Origin: Rhodopseudomonas palustris
GTDB lineage: Bacteria > Pseudomonadota > Alphaproteobacteria > Rhizobiales > Xanthobacteraceae
Length of the DNA: 64,000 bases
Assembly (NCBI RefSeq): GCF_007005445.1
Contig: NZ_CP041387.1
Span: forward strand, 4,293,501-4,357,500
Reading direction: 5' to 3'
Position 1 is the first letter of the stretch, and each line of letters starts with the position of its first letter. Made by a program: the position numbers and the translations under genes. Below, in pieces: positions 45,107 through 56,142 of the stretch. The notes below the pieces were generated by a model. That model was not told the DNA's origin. It ran no database searches and saw nothing but the letters and a program-made list of their open reading frames with translations.

Positions 45107-46918
45107 TTACTGAGCGCCTTGACCGAGGGCGCTCGCAGCCGCCGCCCCGGCGGCGAGCGGCCACGGCCGCTGCTGCGACGCCAGGCCGATCAGCCGGCCT
45201 TGAATGTAATCGCAGCCCCAGTCGCACAGGAGCTGCGCGGAGTCTTCGTCCTGCACCCATTCGGCCACGGTCTTGATACCGAGCCGGCGCGCCAGATCGA
45301 TCAGCGTCTGCACGAAAGCGCGGTCGTCGGCCGAGCGCACGATGTTCTGCACGAAGGCGCCGTCGATCTTGACGATGTCGACGCCGAGCGCGCGCAGATT
45401 GCGGAACGAGGTGTAGCCGGCGCCGAAATCGTCGATCGCGATCTTGGCGCCGAGCGTCTTCAGCCGGTTGACGAAGCCGCGCACCTCATCGAGGTCGGGG
45501 ATCGCCACCGTCTCGGTGATCTCGACGATCAACCGTTCGGCGATGCCGGGATGCGCCAGCATCAAGGATTCGATTCCGGCCCACCAATCGGCATCGATCG
45601 TGGTGTCGGGCGAGATGTTGAGACTGAGGGTCACGCCCGGCGCTGCGGCGAGTTCGGCCACCACCAGTTCGAGCACGCGATGATCGACGAGACGGATCAG
45701 CCCGAGCCGCTCGGCCACCGGCACGATGTCGGGCGCAAGCAGCACCTGGCCGTCGTCGGTCTTCATCCGCACCAGGCATTCGTGGAATGCCGGCGCCCGC
45801 GACGCCGCCGCGACCACCGGCTCGTAGGCCAGCACGATGCGACGCTCGTTCAGCGCGGTGACGATCTTGTCGGTGACCCGGATGTTGACCCGGCGCTGGG
45901 TGTCGCGCTCGACATTCGGGCGCCACATCGAGAACGAACCGCTGCGCCGATGCTTGGCGGCGGCCAATGCCTCTTGGGCACGGTTGATGGCTTCATCCGC
46001 CGTGCGGGCGTGGCGCGGCGCACTCACCGCGCCGATCGAGGCGGTGATCGACACCGGGCCCGACTTGGTCGGCACGATTTCGTCGCGAACCCCGGCGAGA
46101 AACCGCTCGGCCGCGATATGGGCGTCGTCGACCGTGCAGTTCTTCAGCACCAGACCGAATTTGTTGCCAGAGAACCGGCCGAGCTGATCGCCGGACCGCA
46201 GCCGGCTGCGGATCCGGCCGGAGATGGTCGAAATCACCTCGTCGGCAACGTCGAAGCCGAACGAATCGTTGACGCGCGACAGATGGTCGAGACCGACCAG
46301 CATGAACGACAGGCTGGTGCGAAACCGTGACGCCTCCTCGATCGCCTCTGCCAGCGCGGCGATCAGATGGGTGCGGTTGAGTTCACCGGTGAGCGGATCA
46401 TGTTGCGACAGTTTGAGGAGCTGCTCGTCGCGGGCGTGACGCTCGTTGTTGATGCGGACGATGCCCTCGACCCGCGCCGGCCGGCCATCCAGGCCTGCGA
46501 ACCAGACCCCGGTCTCCTCGATCCAGCATACCGGCGCCGAGGTCGAGGCGCGGATGCCGTATTCAATCCGGTACGGTACGCAGCCGGGCCCGGCCGCGGC
46601 GGCGGCGTTGAGCAGCGCTTCGGACCGGACGGCACGGGACGGCTCCAGCATCGCCGCATAGCTCGCGCCGGTGGCCAGCGTTTCGGCCGGAATATCCTGA
46701 AACAGCTCGGCGATCCGGCCGGTCCAGTTCAGCGCATCCGAAGCGAGATCCCAGACAAAGGTGGCTTGGCCGAGCAGCGACAGCAGCGACGGATCAGACG
46801 CGGTCGCGGTCTGCGCGGTCGACGGGCGGGGCGCAGGAGCGGCGGACGACACGACTGCCTCGTTTCGGGACGCTGTCAGGTGATTCTCCTGTGCAGGATA
46901 GGTCGGCCGACCCTCCAC
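45107..46918 (-). CDS. Degenerate-GGDEF/EAL c-di-GMP phosphodiesterase
   Basis: A 603-residue cytosolic protein. A PAS-like N-terminal sensor (VWDLASDALNWTGRIAELFQDIP) precedes a GGDEF domain whose signature is reduced to SGNKF, so it should not make c-di-GMP. The EAL domain has ECL in place of EAL but keeps the Glu, and also keeps the Asn in LSLNIS, the Glu in VEITET, DDFGAGY, the Lys in VKIDGAF and the Glu in AEWVQDED. Hydrolysis of c-di-GMP is therefore expected. The start is uncertain: GTG 46918 lacks a ribosome-binding site, while an in-frame CTG at 46879 has AGGAG six bases upstream and GTG 46852 has GAGG. Confidence 0.85.
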   Translation of the reverse strand: MEGRPTYPAQENHLTASRNEAVVSSAAPAPRPSTAQTATASDPSLLSLLGQATFVWDLASDALNWTGRIAELFQDIPAETLATGASYAAMLEPSRAVRSEALLNAAAAAGPGCVPYRIEYGIRASTSAPVCWIEETGVWFAGLDGRPARVEGIVRINNERHARDEQLLKLSQHDPLTGELNRTHLIAALAEAIEEASRFRTSLSFMLVGLDHLSRVNDSFGFDVADEVISTISGRIRSRLRSGDQLGRFSGNKFGLVLKNCTVDDAHIAAERFLAGVRDEIVPTKSGPVSITASIGAVSAPRHARTADEAINRAQEALAAAKHRRSGSFSMWRPNVERDTQRRVNIRVTDKIVTALNERRIVLAYEPVVAAASRAPAFHECLVRMKTDDGQVLLAPDIVPVAERLGLIRLVDHRVLELVVAELAAAPGVTLSLNISPDTTIDADWWAGIESLMLAHPGIAERLIVEITETVAIPDLDEVRGFVNRLKTLGAKIAIDDFGAGYTSFRNLRALGVDIVKIDGAFVQNIVRSADDRAFVQTLIDLARRLGIKTVAEWVQDEDSAQLLCDWGCDYIQGRLIGLASQQRPWPLAAGAAAASALGQGAQ

Positions 46919-46941
46919 ACGCTAGGTCGATAATATTAAGA

Positions 46942-46956
46942 AATTGGAAACCAATT
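46942..46956. promoter_or_regulatory. Candidate operator in a divergent promoter
   Basis: Perfect inverted repeat AATTGG-AAA-CCAATT in the AT-rich interval between the EAL gene and the following plus-strand small gene. Binding protein unknown. Confidence 0.35.
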
Positions 46957-47090
46957 CCGATTTCGGGACAGGAACGGAAGCCCCGGCCTCGGCATACTAC
47001 TAGGCAAGCCTTCCGGCACACGACTTGCGACGACGCCGTCAGGACAGGGCAACCCGTCCCGAAACGAGACAAGTGAACGTGGGTGCGATT

Positions 47091-47405
47091 ATGGCAAAGG
47101 TCTGGATCGAGGACGGAAGCGATCTCCACGGCGCCTCAGCGGAGCCGGATTGCGCCGAGGCCGAGCTGATCGAGCCTCTGCCGGTCCCGGTGACGCCGCC
47201 GCCGATGCGAACCCGCTACACCGACCGTCAGGTTCGGCCATCCTCGAACTTCGTGGCACAATTGATGGCGATCGACGGCGGCTATCCGCAGACCCGGGAC
47301 TGCAATCGCGCCGAGCCCGGACAAGCCAACGCCGCCTACCGCTCGACCGGCGGTCACGCCTACGCGGCACCGTCGTCTGGCCTTCGCACCCAGCGAATGT
47401 CCTGA
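47091..47405 (+). CDS. Small hypothetical protein
   Basis: A 104-residue protein beginning MAKVWIEDGSDLHG. An acidic, proline-rich first half (EPLPVPVTPPPM) leads to VRPSSNFVAQLMAIDGGYPQTRDCNRAEPGQANAAYRS. Predicted soluble and largely disordered. I do not recognise a function, though small proteins of this look are found in Bradyrhizobiaceae. GTG 47073 in the same frame is an alternative start. It converges on the membrane protein gene. Confidence 0.5.
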   Translation: MAKVWIEDGSDLHGASAEPDCAEAELIEPLPVPVTPPPMRTRYTDRQVRPSSNFVAQLMAIDGGYPQTRDCNRAEPGQANAAYRSTGGHAYAAPSSGLRTQRMS

Positions 47406-47425
47406 TCGCCCCCGGTCGACGTCTC

Positions 47426-48064
47426 TCAACGCGCTGGCGACTTTTCCTCTGCCTTCGCCAATTCGGCGACGGCCTGCGACCCGGCGGCCTTCACCGGCTC
47501 GGGGCGATCGAGCAGAACCGCTTCGGCGATCGAGGCCGCGGTCGTCGCGGCCGAGGTCGGCTCTGCGGTTTGGGGCGACAGTTCGCTAGCCGGCAGCGCG
47601 GGCGCAGGCGCTTCCGTCGTGTCTTCCGGCAGAGCGATCGGTTGAACGGCCTTGCCGCGACGCTTCGCCGGCTGACCGGCCCTTGCCGCACTCTGGTGCC
47701 GGCTGCGCAGCGCAACGCCGCTCAGGAAATCGACCAGCGCCAACATCGCCAGCACGAACACCGTCTGGTTGGCGAACTGCGGCAGCATCACGAATTCCGC
47801 CACGGTTCCGCCGAGCACCAGAAGCGACAGCAGATGATCGGTGAGATATTTGGCGCCGGGCCGCGCCGCCTTCATCACCTCGGGCAACAGCAGCAGAACG
47901 CCGAGCGCCATCAGCACGTCGCCGAGCGCGATCGTCCAGGTCGCCCCGGAGGGCAGCGCCACGCGAGCCAGCGCCGCGTCGAACCCCAGCCCCGGCATCA
48001 GGAAGACGATGATGTTGCAGATCGCGACGGGGATCAGCAGCAGCGGGAAACCGATAATCGACAT
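47426..48064 (-). CDS. Membrane protein with disordered C-terminal tail
   Basis: A 212-residue protein. Four predicted membrane helices lie in the first 120 residues (IIGFPLLLIPVAICNIIVFLM, WTIALGDVLMALGVLLLLPEV, HLLSLLVLGGTVAEFVMLP, TVFVLAMLALVDFLSGVAL). A 90-residue tail rich in Ala, Pro and Glu follows. No family is recognised. It is in the same orientation as rpmF and mtgA but 250 bases downstream of rpmF. Confidence 0.7.
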   Translation of the reverse strand: MSIIGFPLLLIPVAICNIIVFLMPGLGFDAALARVALPSGATWTIALGDVLMALGVLLLLPEVMKAARPGAKYLTDHLLSLLVLGGTVAEFVMLPQFANQTVFVLAMLALVDFLSGVALRSRHQSAARAGQPAKRRGKAVQPIALPEDTTEAPAPALPASELSPQTAEPTSAATTAASIAEAVLLDRPEPVKAAGSQAVAELAKAEEKSPAR

Positions 48065-48314
48065 CGGTGAAGCCTGTGGTTCACGACAAACAGATGCGTC
48101 CCTGCGATCGTCCGGACGCGGACGTCAACTCGCTAACGCAACACTTGGCACGAAATCAGGACTTCTCACGACTTCAGCCGTGCCGGAACGCGTTCGCACC
48201 GAGCGCCGCATCCGTGCGGCCGACGATCGCGTCCATCCCGTAAGATCTGGCGCGGCGGCGGCGTGTTCACCGAACACGCGGGCGTGCCGCGCCGACAGGA
48301 CCCGAGCGGAGCGC

Positions 48315-48497
48315 TCAGGAATCCTTTTTCTTCAGCACCTGACGGCCCTTGTACATCCCGGTCTTGAGATCGAGATGATGCGGACGGCGCAGTTCGCCAG
48401 AGTCCTTGTCCTCGGCATAGGTCGGACGCTTCAGCGCGTCCGCAGACCGACGCATGCCACGCCGCGAGGGCGAAGTTTTTCTTCTCGGAACGGCCAT
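48315..48497 (-). CDS. rpmF: 50S ribosomal protein L32
   Basis: A 60-residue protein with the canonical start [22 protein letters not shown] and C-terminus [15 protein letters not shown]32 is a component of the large ribosomal subunit. It is the Cys-free (non-zinc) form usual in alphaproteobacteria. It is downstream of mtgA on the same strand; in many other bacteria rpmF lies with plsX and fab genes instead. Confidence 0.97.
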   Translation of the reverse strand: MAVPRRKTSPSRRGMRRSADALKRPTYAEDKDSGELRRPHHLDLKTGMYKGRQVLKKKDS

Positions 48498-48658
48498 ATC
48501 GATAATCCTTGACGGAGGTTCCCTGGCGAAATCGGTGTCGGCGTCCACACTGGGACGGCCCGCTTGCGCGCAGGCGAAATGCGTAAGGCCGGGCTTATAA
48601 CGGAAGCCGGACCGGAATGCTAGGGCAACGGATCGGCAAATTTCGCCCCAACCCGCGG

Positions 48659-49363
48659 TCAGGATTCGCGATTTTGCTGCCAGCACTGCCGCAGCTCGGC
48701 CGAGCGGGCGCGGGCGACGTAGGTCGCGGCAAGCCGCCGCACGCCGCGACCAGGCGCCTTGGCGCTGCGAATCCGCGGGTTCGGCAAAATCGCCGCCAGC
48801 AATGCTGCCTCTTTGGCCGACAATTGAGCCGCGGAGCGGCCGAAGGCGTAGTCGGCGCCGGCCATCGCGCCGAACTGGCCGTCCGGCCCCCACTCGGCGA
48901 TGTTGAGGTAGATTTCGAGGATCCGACGCTTCGACATCACCAGATCGATCCATAACGCCAGCGGCGCCTCCAGCGCCTTGCGGATCACGCTGCGGCCCGG
49001 CCACAGGAACAGGTTCTTCGCCACCTGCTGGGTGATGGTCGAGCCGCCGCGGCTGGTGCTGTCGTCGTCGAGGACATCGCGCACCGCATCCCAATCGATG
49101 CCGCGATGACTACAGAACTTGGCGTCTTCGGCGGCCACCACGGAGCGCGGCAGCGCCGGAGAGATCGTCTCGATATCGATCCAGCTCCGGCTCACCGGGG
49201 CGCCGGTGAGCCAGCGCCCCAGCATCAGGGTCGAGCCCGGCTGACCTCCGGCCGCATAGAGAACGGTGAGCAGATAAGGCAGGGCCAGCAGTGCGAGCAC
49301 CGCCAGAACGACCATGCGAACCACGCGCTTGGCGCGAAGCGGAGACGCAACGGGATCAGACAC
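48659..49363 (-). CDS. mtgA: Monofunctional peptidoglycan glycosyltransferase
   Basis: A 234-residue inner-membrane enzyme. A single N-terminal helix ([26 protein letters not shown]) precedes the family 51 glycosyltransferase domain: catalytic Glu in [71 protein letters not shown], and [14 protein letters not shown]. It polymerises lipid II without transpeptidation. GTG 49363 with GGGAG upstream is preferred; an ATG at 49423 has no ribosome-binding site. Confidence 0.93.
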   Translation of the reverse strand: MSDPVASPLRAKRVVRMVVLAVLALLALPYLLTVLYAAGGQPGSTLMLGRWLTGAPVSRSWIDIETISPALPRSVVAAEDAKFCSHRGIDWDAVRDVLDDDSTSRGGSTITQQVAKNLFLWPGRSVIRKALEAPLALWIDLVMSKRRILEIYLNIAEWGPDGQFGAMAGADYAFGRSAAQLSAKEAALLAAILPNPRIRSAKAPGRGVRRLAATYVARARSAELRQCWQQNRES

Positions 49364-49463
49364 GATCGCTCCCGGTGATGGCGGCCCCCTTGCCCTCCGC
49401 CGAATTGACGAAGCCGGTGCCATGATGAATGGTCCGGCCGAATTTTATCTGGAGCACTTCCGA

Positions 49464-50390
49464 ATGGCCACCGCCACGTCCACGATCGACTTTGCCAAGC
49501 GGCTCGATAGCACCGCCGAAGACACCGAAGCGCTGCTCGGCCGACTGTTGTCCGACGAATTGATGACGGACGAGATCGCCCGGCCGCGCCGGCTGATGGA
49601 GGCGATCCGGTACTCTACTCTCGGCGGCGGCAAGCGACTGCGGCCATTTCTCGCAGTCGAAAGCGCGGCGGTGTTCGGCATCGATCGCGACGCCGCGCTT
49701 CTGGTCGGCGCCGCGCTGGAGTGCATCCACTGCTACTCGCTGATCCACGACGACCTTCCGGCGATGGACGACAGCGACCTGCGTCGCGGCCGGCCGACGC
49801 TGCACAAGGCTTACGACGATGCCACCGCAATCCTCGCCGGCGACGCGCTGCTGACCTTCGCGTTCGATATCGTCACTCGCGACGAGGTGCACACGGATCC
49901 GACCGTGCGGCTGATGCTGACGCGGGTACTGGCGCGCTGCGCCGGGCTCGGCGGCATGGTCGGCGGCCAGATGCTCGATCTCGCCGGAGAAGGCCGGTTC
50001 GGTGACCGCGAGCCGGTCGACGTCGCGAAGCTGCAACAGATGAAGACCGGCGCCCTGCTCCGCTACGGTTGCGTCGCCGGCGCGATCCTGGGCCAAGCCA
50101 ACGCCGAGCAGTATCGCGCGCTCGACGATTACGGCCGTGCGCTCGGCGAGGCATTCCAGATCGCCGACGACCTGCTCGACGTCGAGAGCGACGCGGAAGC
50201 GCTCGGCAAGCCGGCCGGCGCCGATGCCGCGCTCGGCAAGACCACCTTCGTCACCCAGCTCGGCATCGACGGCGCCAAGCAGCGGCTGCGCGACTTGATT
50301 GCGCGGGCCGATCAGGCGCTGGCGCCGTTCGGCGAACGCGGCGACGTACTTCGCGCCGCCGCCCGCTTCGTGGCGGAGCGGAAGAACTGA
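49464..50390 (+). CDS. ispA: Farnesyl diphosphate synthase (polyprenyl synthetase)
   Basis: A 308-residue prenyltransferase making farnesyl diphosphate from IPP and DMAPP. GGGKRLRPFLAVESAAVFG precedes the first Asp-rich motif DDLPAMDD in YSLIHDDLPAMDDSDLRRGRPTLH, with the two-residue insertion of type II bacterial FPP synthases. The second motif is AFQIADDLLDVESD, and KTTFVTQLGI follows. A geranylgeranyl product is possible but less likely. GGAG at 49451-49454 sets ATG 49464. It supplies quinone, carotenoid, hopanoid and undecaprenyl precursors, and ispG lies 2.7 kb away. Confidence 0.92.
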   Translation: MATATSTIDFAKRLDSTAEDTEALLGRLLSDELMTDEIARPRRLMEAIRYSTLGGGKRLRPFLAVESAAVFGIDRDAALLVGAALECIHCYSLIHDDLPAMDDSDLRRGRPTLHKAYDDATAILAGDALLTFAFDIVTRDEVHTDPTVRLMLTRVLARCAGLGGMVGGQMLDLAGEGRFGDREPVDVAKLQQMKTGALLRYGCVAGAILGQANAEQYRALDDYGRALGEAFQIADDLLDVESDAEALGKPAGADAALGKTTFVTQLGIDGAKQRLRDLIARADQALAPFGERGDVLRAAARFVAERKN

Positions 50391-50400
50391 TCCGGGCGGC

Positions 50401-50844
50401 TCATGCCGCGCGGGCTTCTTCCTCGAATGCGAGGTTGCGGACGATGTCGAGCAGGCGATCACCTTCGATCCGCTCGGCACTGAAGCCGGTCTGCCGGCCG
50501 ATATGGCCGAACAGATTCTCGTCCTCGCGCGATCGCCCGAGGAACGCCATCGACCAGTTGCTGAACAGCCGCGCCTCGGCTGCGCCGAAGGCGAGCACCT
50601 GAATATCGCCGTGGCGTTCGTCGCGCAGAATCTTCTCGAACAGCCGTTCGACCGAGGGGCATGGGCCTTCCAGCACCTGGGCGAACAGGCCGCGGTTGAA
50701 CACCAGCGCGCCGGTGATCTGAAGCGGCGGATTGTTGCGGCGCGCGGCCGCCAGGATCGAATCGACCTCCTCGGCGATCCGAACCGGACCGCCGGCGATC
50801 AGATTCTTGCTGTAGTACACGCAGCGGAAGAGCCGGCTCGACAT
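50401..50844 (-). CDS. BLUF-domain blue-light photoreceptor
   Basis: A 147-residue protein with a BLUF (FAD-binding) domain in the first 100 residues. By alignment with AppA the key photocycle residues are present: Tyr10 (RCVYYS), Asn38 (RRNNPP), Gln56 (GLFAQVLEGP), Trp97 and Met99 (SNWSMAF). Compared with common BLUF domains there are about four extra residues between Tyr and Asn. A 45-residue helical C-terminus follows without an enzyme domain. It starts 17 bases after the stop of the EAL gene, in one operon, so it probably signals through that or another partner. Confidence 0.9.
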   Translation of the reverse strand: MSSRLFRCVYYSKNLIAGGPVRIAEEVDSILAAARRNNPPLQITGALVFNRGLFAQVLEGPCPSVERLFEKILRDERHGDIQVLAFGAAEARLFSNWSMAFLGRSREDENLFGHIGRQTGFSAERIEGDRLLDIVRNLAFEEEARAA

Positions 50845-50861
50845 CGGCGGACGATTCCAGG

Positions 50862-52571
50862 TCAGAGGCTGACTTCAGTCGCAGCGTCGATCACGTTGCG
50901 GCTTTCGGCGAGGAAGTGCTCGATGTCTCCGGGCGGGATCGGCCGGCTGATCAGATAGCCCTGCACGTCGGTGCAGCCGTCGGCCGCGACCCGCGCGAGC
51001 TGGTCCTCGGTTTCGACGCCTTCAGCCACCGTCGCCATGCCGAGGCTGGCACCGAGCGAGGCGATTGCCCGCACGATCGCGCGGTTTCCGGGATCTTCCG
51101 ATGCCGCGCGCACGAACGACTGATCGATCTTGATCTTGTCGAACGGGAAGCTGCGCAAGTAACCGAGAGACGAATAGCCGGTGCCGAAATCGTCCAGAGA
51201 TACCCGGACGCCGAGGCCGCGGAGTTGTTGCAGCACCGCGAGCGCATTGCCGCGCGAATCGAGCATCACGCTTTCGGTAATCTCCAGCTCCAACCGCCGC
51301 GGGTCGAGCCCGCTGTCGGCGAGCGCGGAGACGACGGTCGCCACCAGCGACCGGTTGGCGAACTGGATCGCCGAAATGTTGACTGCGACCATGTAGTCGC
51401 CCGGCCAGGCGGCAGCGTCGCGGCAGGCGGTGCGCAGCACCCACTCGCCGATCGGACCGATGATCCCGGTCTCCTCGGCGATCGGAATGAAGTCGAGCGG
51501 CGACACCGGGCCCCGCGTCGGGCAGCGCCAGCGCAGCAACGCCTCGAAGCCACTCACCCGCCGGCTCTGCAGATTCACTTGCGGCTGATACACCAGCGAG
51601 AACTCGCGCAGCGCCAACGCCCGCCGCAGATCGGTTTCGAGCGCGCGTCGCGCCCGCATGCTCTCGTCCATGGCGGATTCGAACACGCGATAGCCGGCGT
51701 AGCGCTCCTGCTTGGCGCGGTGCAGCGCCAGATCGGCGTTCTTCGACACGGCGTCGACGTCGAGGTCGTCGTCGGTCAGCAGCGCGATGCCGACGAACGC
51801 GCTGACATTGATGAGCTGACCTTCGAGCAGATACGGCCGACCGAGCAGATCGACCAGGCGTTTGGCCAGCATCACCGCGGCTTCGGGCTGATCGCGCCCG
51901 GTCTGGATCACGCCGAATTCGTCGGCCTCGAGCCGGGCGAGCACGTCGCTCGGCGTCAGCGCCGAGCTGATGCGTTTGGCGACCAAGCAGAGCAGCGCAT
52001 CACCGATGGTTCGCCCGAGCGTGTCGTTGATCGCCTTGAAGCGATCGAGATCGACCGTCAGCACCGCGGCATCGCGGCGGATATCGAGAGGCTGCGCCAG
52101 CAGATCGCCGAGACGTTCGCGGAACACCAGTCGGTTCGGGAGTTGGGTCAGACGATCGGTGCGCACAAGCTCGGCGCCGACGATACCCTGGCGCAGACGC
52201 TCGCTGATGTCGGCGGCGCTGATCAGCCAGCCGCCCGGAAATGCCGTGATGTCGATCCAGTAGATCCGTTCGTCCGGGAAAATGATCGGGCGCGACGCCT
52301 TGCCGCCCTCGCGGTTGGGATCGAAACCGAACCGCAACAGGAGCTGTTCGCGGGGAATCGCGCCGAACGCCAGGTCGAACATCGGATTGGTCAGCGCGAT
52401 CTCACCGTCCGGCGAGATCAGCGCCAGCCCGATGTCGATCGCCATGAACGCCGACAGCGTCAACTGCGCGGTGCGCTGCGACGGATCGTGATCCACCGCC
52501 CCCCCCGGAGCGCTCCCGCTCACCTGTGGCTCCAGCAGATCGACCGTCCGAATGACTGAGACTACCCCCAT
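50862..52571 (-). CDS. PAS-GGDEF(degenerate)-EAL c-di-GMP phosphodiesterase
   Basis: A 569-residue protein. An N-terminal PAS-like domain (LSAFMAIDIGLALISPDGEIALTNPMFDLAFG) is followed by a GGDEF domain beginning DRLTQLPNRLVF whose signature is EADEF rather than GGDEF. A complete EAL domain follows: FEALLRW, NISAIQF, LELEITES, DDFGTGYSSLGYL, KIKIDQSFV, AEGVET. It should hydrolyse c-di-GMP, with the GGDEF part regulatory. ATG 52571 (MGVVSVIRTV) lacks an obvious ribosome-binding site and a longer frame to 52784 exists, so the start is uncertain. It is followed by the BLUF gene in the same operon. Confidence 0.88.
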   Translation of the reverse strand: MGVVSVIRTVDLLEPQVSGSAPGGAVDHDPSQRTAQLTLSAFMAIDIGLALISPDGEIALTNPMFDLAFGAIPREQLLLRFGFDPNREGGKASRPIIFPDERIYWIDITAFPGGWLISAADISERLRQGIVGAELVRTDRLTQLPNRLVFRERLGDLLAQPLDIRRDAAVLTVDLDRFKAINDTLGRTIGDALLCLVAKRISSALTPSDVLARLEADEFGVIQTGRDQPEAAVMLAKRLVDLLGRPYLLEGQLINVSAFVGIALLTDDDLDVDAVSKNADLALHRAKQERYAGYRVFESAMDESMRARRALETDLRRALALREFSLVYQPQVNLQSRRVSGFEALLRWRCPTRGPVSPLDFIPIAEETGIIGPIGEWVLRTACRDAAAWPGDYMVAVNISAIQFANRSLVATVVSALADSGLDPRRLELEITESVMLDSRGNALAVLQQLRGLGVRVSLDDFGTGYSSLGYLRSFPFDKIKIDQSFVRAASEDPGNRAIVRAIASLGASLGMATVAEGVETEDQLARVAADGCTDVQGYLISRPIPPGDIEHFLAESRNVIDAATEVSL

Positions 52572-53054
52572 AACCGTGAACAAGACGCCGGGAGTATTGC
52601 CAAATGCATAATTACCACCAGACCGCCGCAGCGACGGTAAATCGCTGGTTAGTTGAATGGCAGGCGTTTGAGACGAAAGTCGAACGTATTTCCACCAAGC
52701 ACGGCGCCTGATGCGTATTCTGCTAAGGCCTTTCCGATCAGGACTTCCGCAAAGATGCGCGTCGCGTCTGACCCGCCGCGCCAATGCTGCTGCCCTGCAT
52801 GCTGCGGGCCAGCGAAGCGTTTTAATCTCGCGTCTGATCCGCCGCTCAGGCGATTGCGAATCTGCTCTGGGAACGAACGCGGATGCTGGACGAGTTTCCT
52901 CCCGCCGGCCACGCCACCGCTCTGACGAGCTTACGAGCGCTATCTTTCACAGGGTGGATGAAGCCAAGGATGAAGTCGTCATCCTCAGCGTCAGACGCAT
53001 AGCAGGACGCGATCCCACGCGCTCCGAATGAGAGCGCGTGCCGCAGGCCGGGAC
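52572..53054. other. 483-base region without a supported gene
   Basis: The interval between the EAL gene promoter and the end of ispG contains short open frames on both strands, but none has a family motif and a suitable ribosome-binding site together. It holds the ispG-side hairpin at 53016-53040. The rest could be remnant sequence; I see nothing firm. Confidence 0.5.
53016..53040 (-). terminator. Hairpin downstream of ispG
   Basis: Perfect stem CACGCGCTC / GAGCGCGTG with a seven-base loop, 14 bases past the ispG stop on the minus strand. No T-run. Confidence 0.5.
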
Positions 53055-55299
<2,245 letters not shown>

Positions 55300-55452
55300 C
55301 GCGGCCGTCGCGACGACTGATTCGGCGGGTTGGAACTGCCCGGCGCACGCGGGCGGAACGGCAGACTCGACATTATTGCCTCCGGCTTTTCGCCGTGTTG
55401 TGGCGGGCGCTGGCGCGCCTCGCTCCTCCCATCCTTCAAGGCGTAAACCGCG

Positions 55453-55941
55453 TCAGGCGGGTTGGCAATGCCCGCACACGCCGGTGATCTCGACCACCGA
55501 CATCTTCGGCGTGAAGCCGGTTTGACGCGCCGCCTCGTTGAGGATTTCCGTCACTTCCGACGCCGACACTTCCCCGACCGATCCGCAGCACTCGCAGATC
55601 AGGAACGCCACCGTTGCGGTGTCGCTGTGGTCGTGGCCGCAGGCGAGGAATGCGTTGCGGCTCTCGATCCGGTGCACCAACCCGTTCTGCATCAGGAAAT
55701 CCAGAGCTCGATACACCGTGATCGGCGCCGGCCGCGGCATCACCCGGGCCAGTTCCTCGATCACCTCGTAGGCGCCGAGCGGCCGGTGGCTGGACAGCAA
55801 CGCCTGCAGCACATTGCGCCGGATTGGAGTCAGATTCTGCGAACGGCCGGCGCAGACCCGCTCGGCATGCGCAATTCCTTCGGCAGTGCAGCGGTCGTGG
55901 TCGTGACCCGGCGCAGGGAATGTCGGCTTCAGTGCGGTCAT
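55453..55941 (-). CDS. zur: Fur-family zinc uptake regulator
   Basis: A 162-residue Fur-family protein of the Zur type. A winged helix (TPIRRNVLQALLSSHRPLGAYEVIEELARVMPRPAPITVYRALDFLMQNGLVHRIESRNAFLAC) is followed by the dimerisation domain with zinc ligands in CGHDHSDTATVAFLICECCGSVGEV and the C-terminal CGHCQ. It represses zinc uptake genes when zinc is plentiful. ATG 55941 (MTALKPTFPAPGHDHDRC) gives the family start; the frame runs further upstream without homology. No znuABC genes are adjacent. Confidence 0.88.
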   Translation of the reverse strand: MTALKPTFPAPGHDHDRCTAEGIAHAERVCAGRSQNLTPIRRNVLQALLSSHRPLGAYEVIEELARVMPRPAPITVYRALDFLMQNGLVHRIESRNAFLACGHDHSDTATVAFLICECCGSVGEVSASEVTEILNEAARQTGFTPKMSVVEITGVCGHCQPA

Positions 55942-56103
55942 CCGGTCAATCGTCACCTGTGAGGAGCAGACCCTATGAGGCCGGCCTGCTTGTGCGAGCC
56001 GCCACTCTACTACGACGGGTCGGTCAAGTCTTGCGGGCGGCTTGGATTTGCGAGGCATGCGCATTTGGATCGGTCGCATGCAGTTCCCGTAGCTTGCATA
56101 ATA

Positions 56104-56117
56104 ATAAGCAAGCTTAT
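56104..56117. promoter_or_regulatory. Candidate MarR operator
   Basis: Perfect inverted repeat ATAAGC-AA-GCTTAT in an AT-rich stretch 26 bases before the MarR ATG, overlapping a second dyad CTTGC ... GCAAG. A typical position for autorepression of a marR-emrAB operon. Confidence 0.5.
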
Positions 56118-56142
56118 CTTATCCCATGCTTAGGAGACGCCC

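Noticed and set aside
52653..53031. Plus-strand short open frames between the EAL gene and ispG, one containing VDEAKDEVVILSVRRIAG
   Set aside because: The segment looks protein-like, but there is no start with a ribosome-binding site and no family match; possibly a remnant, not enough to call a gene or pseudogene.
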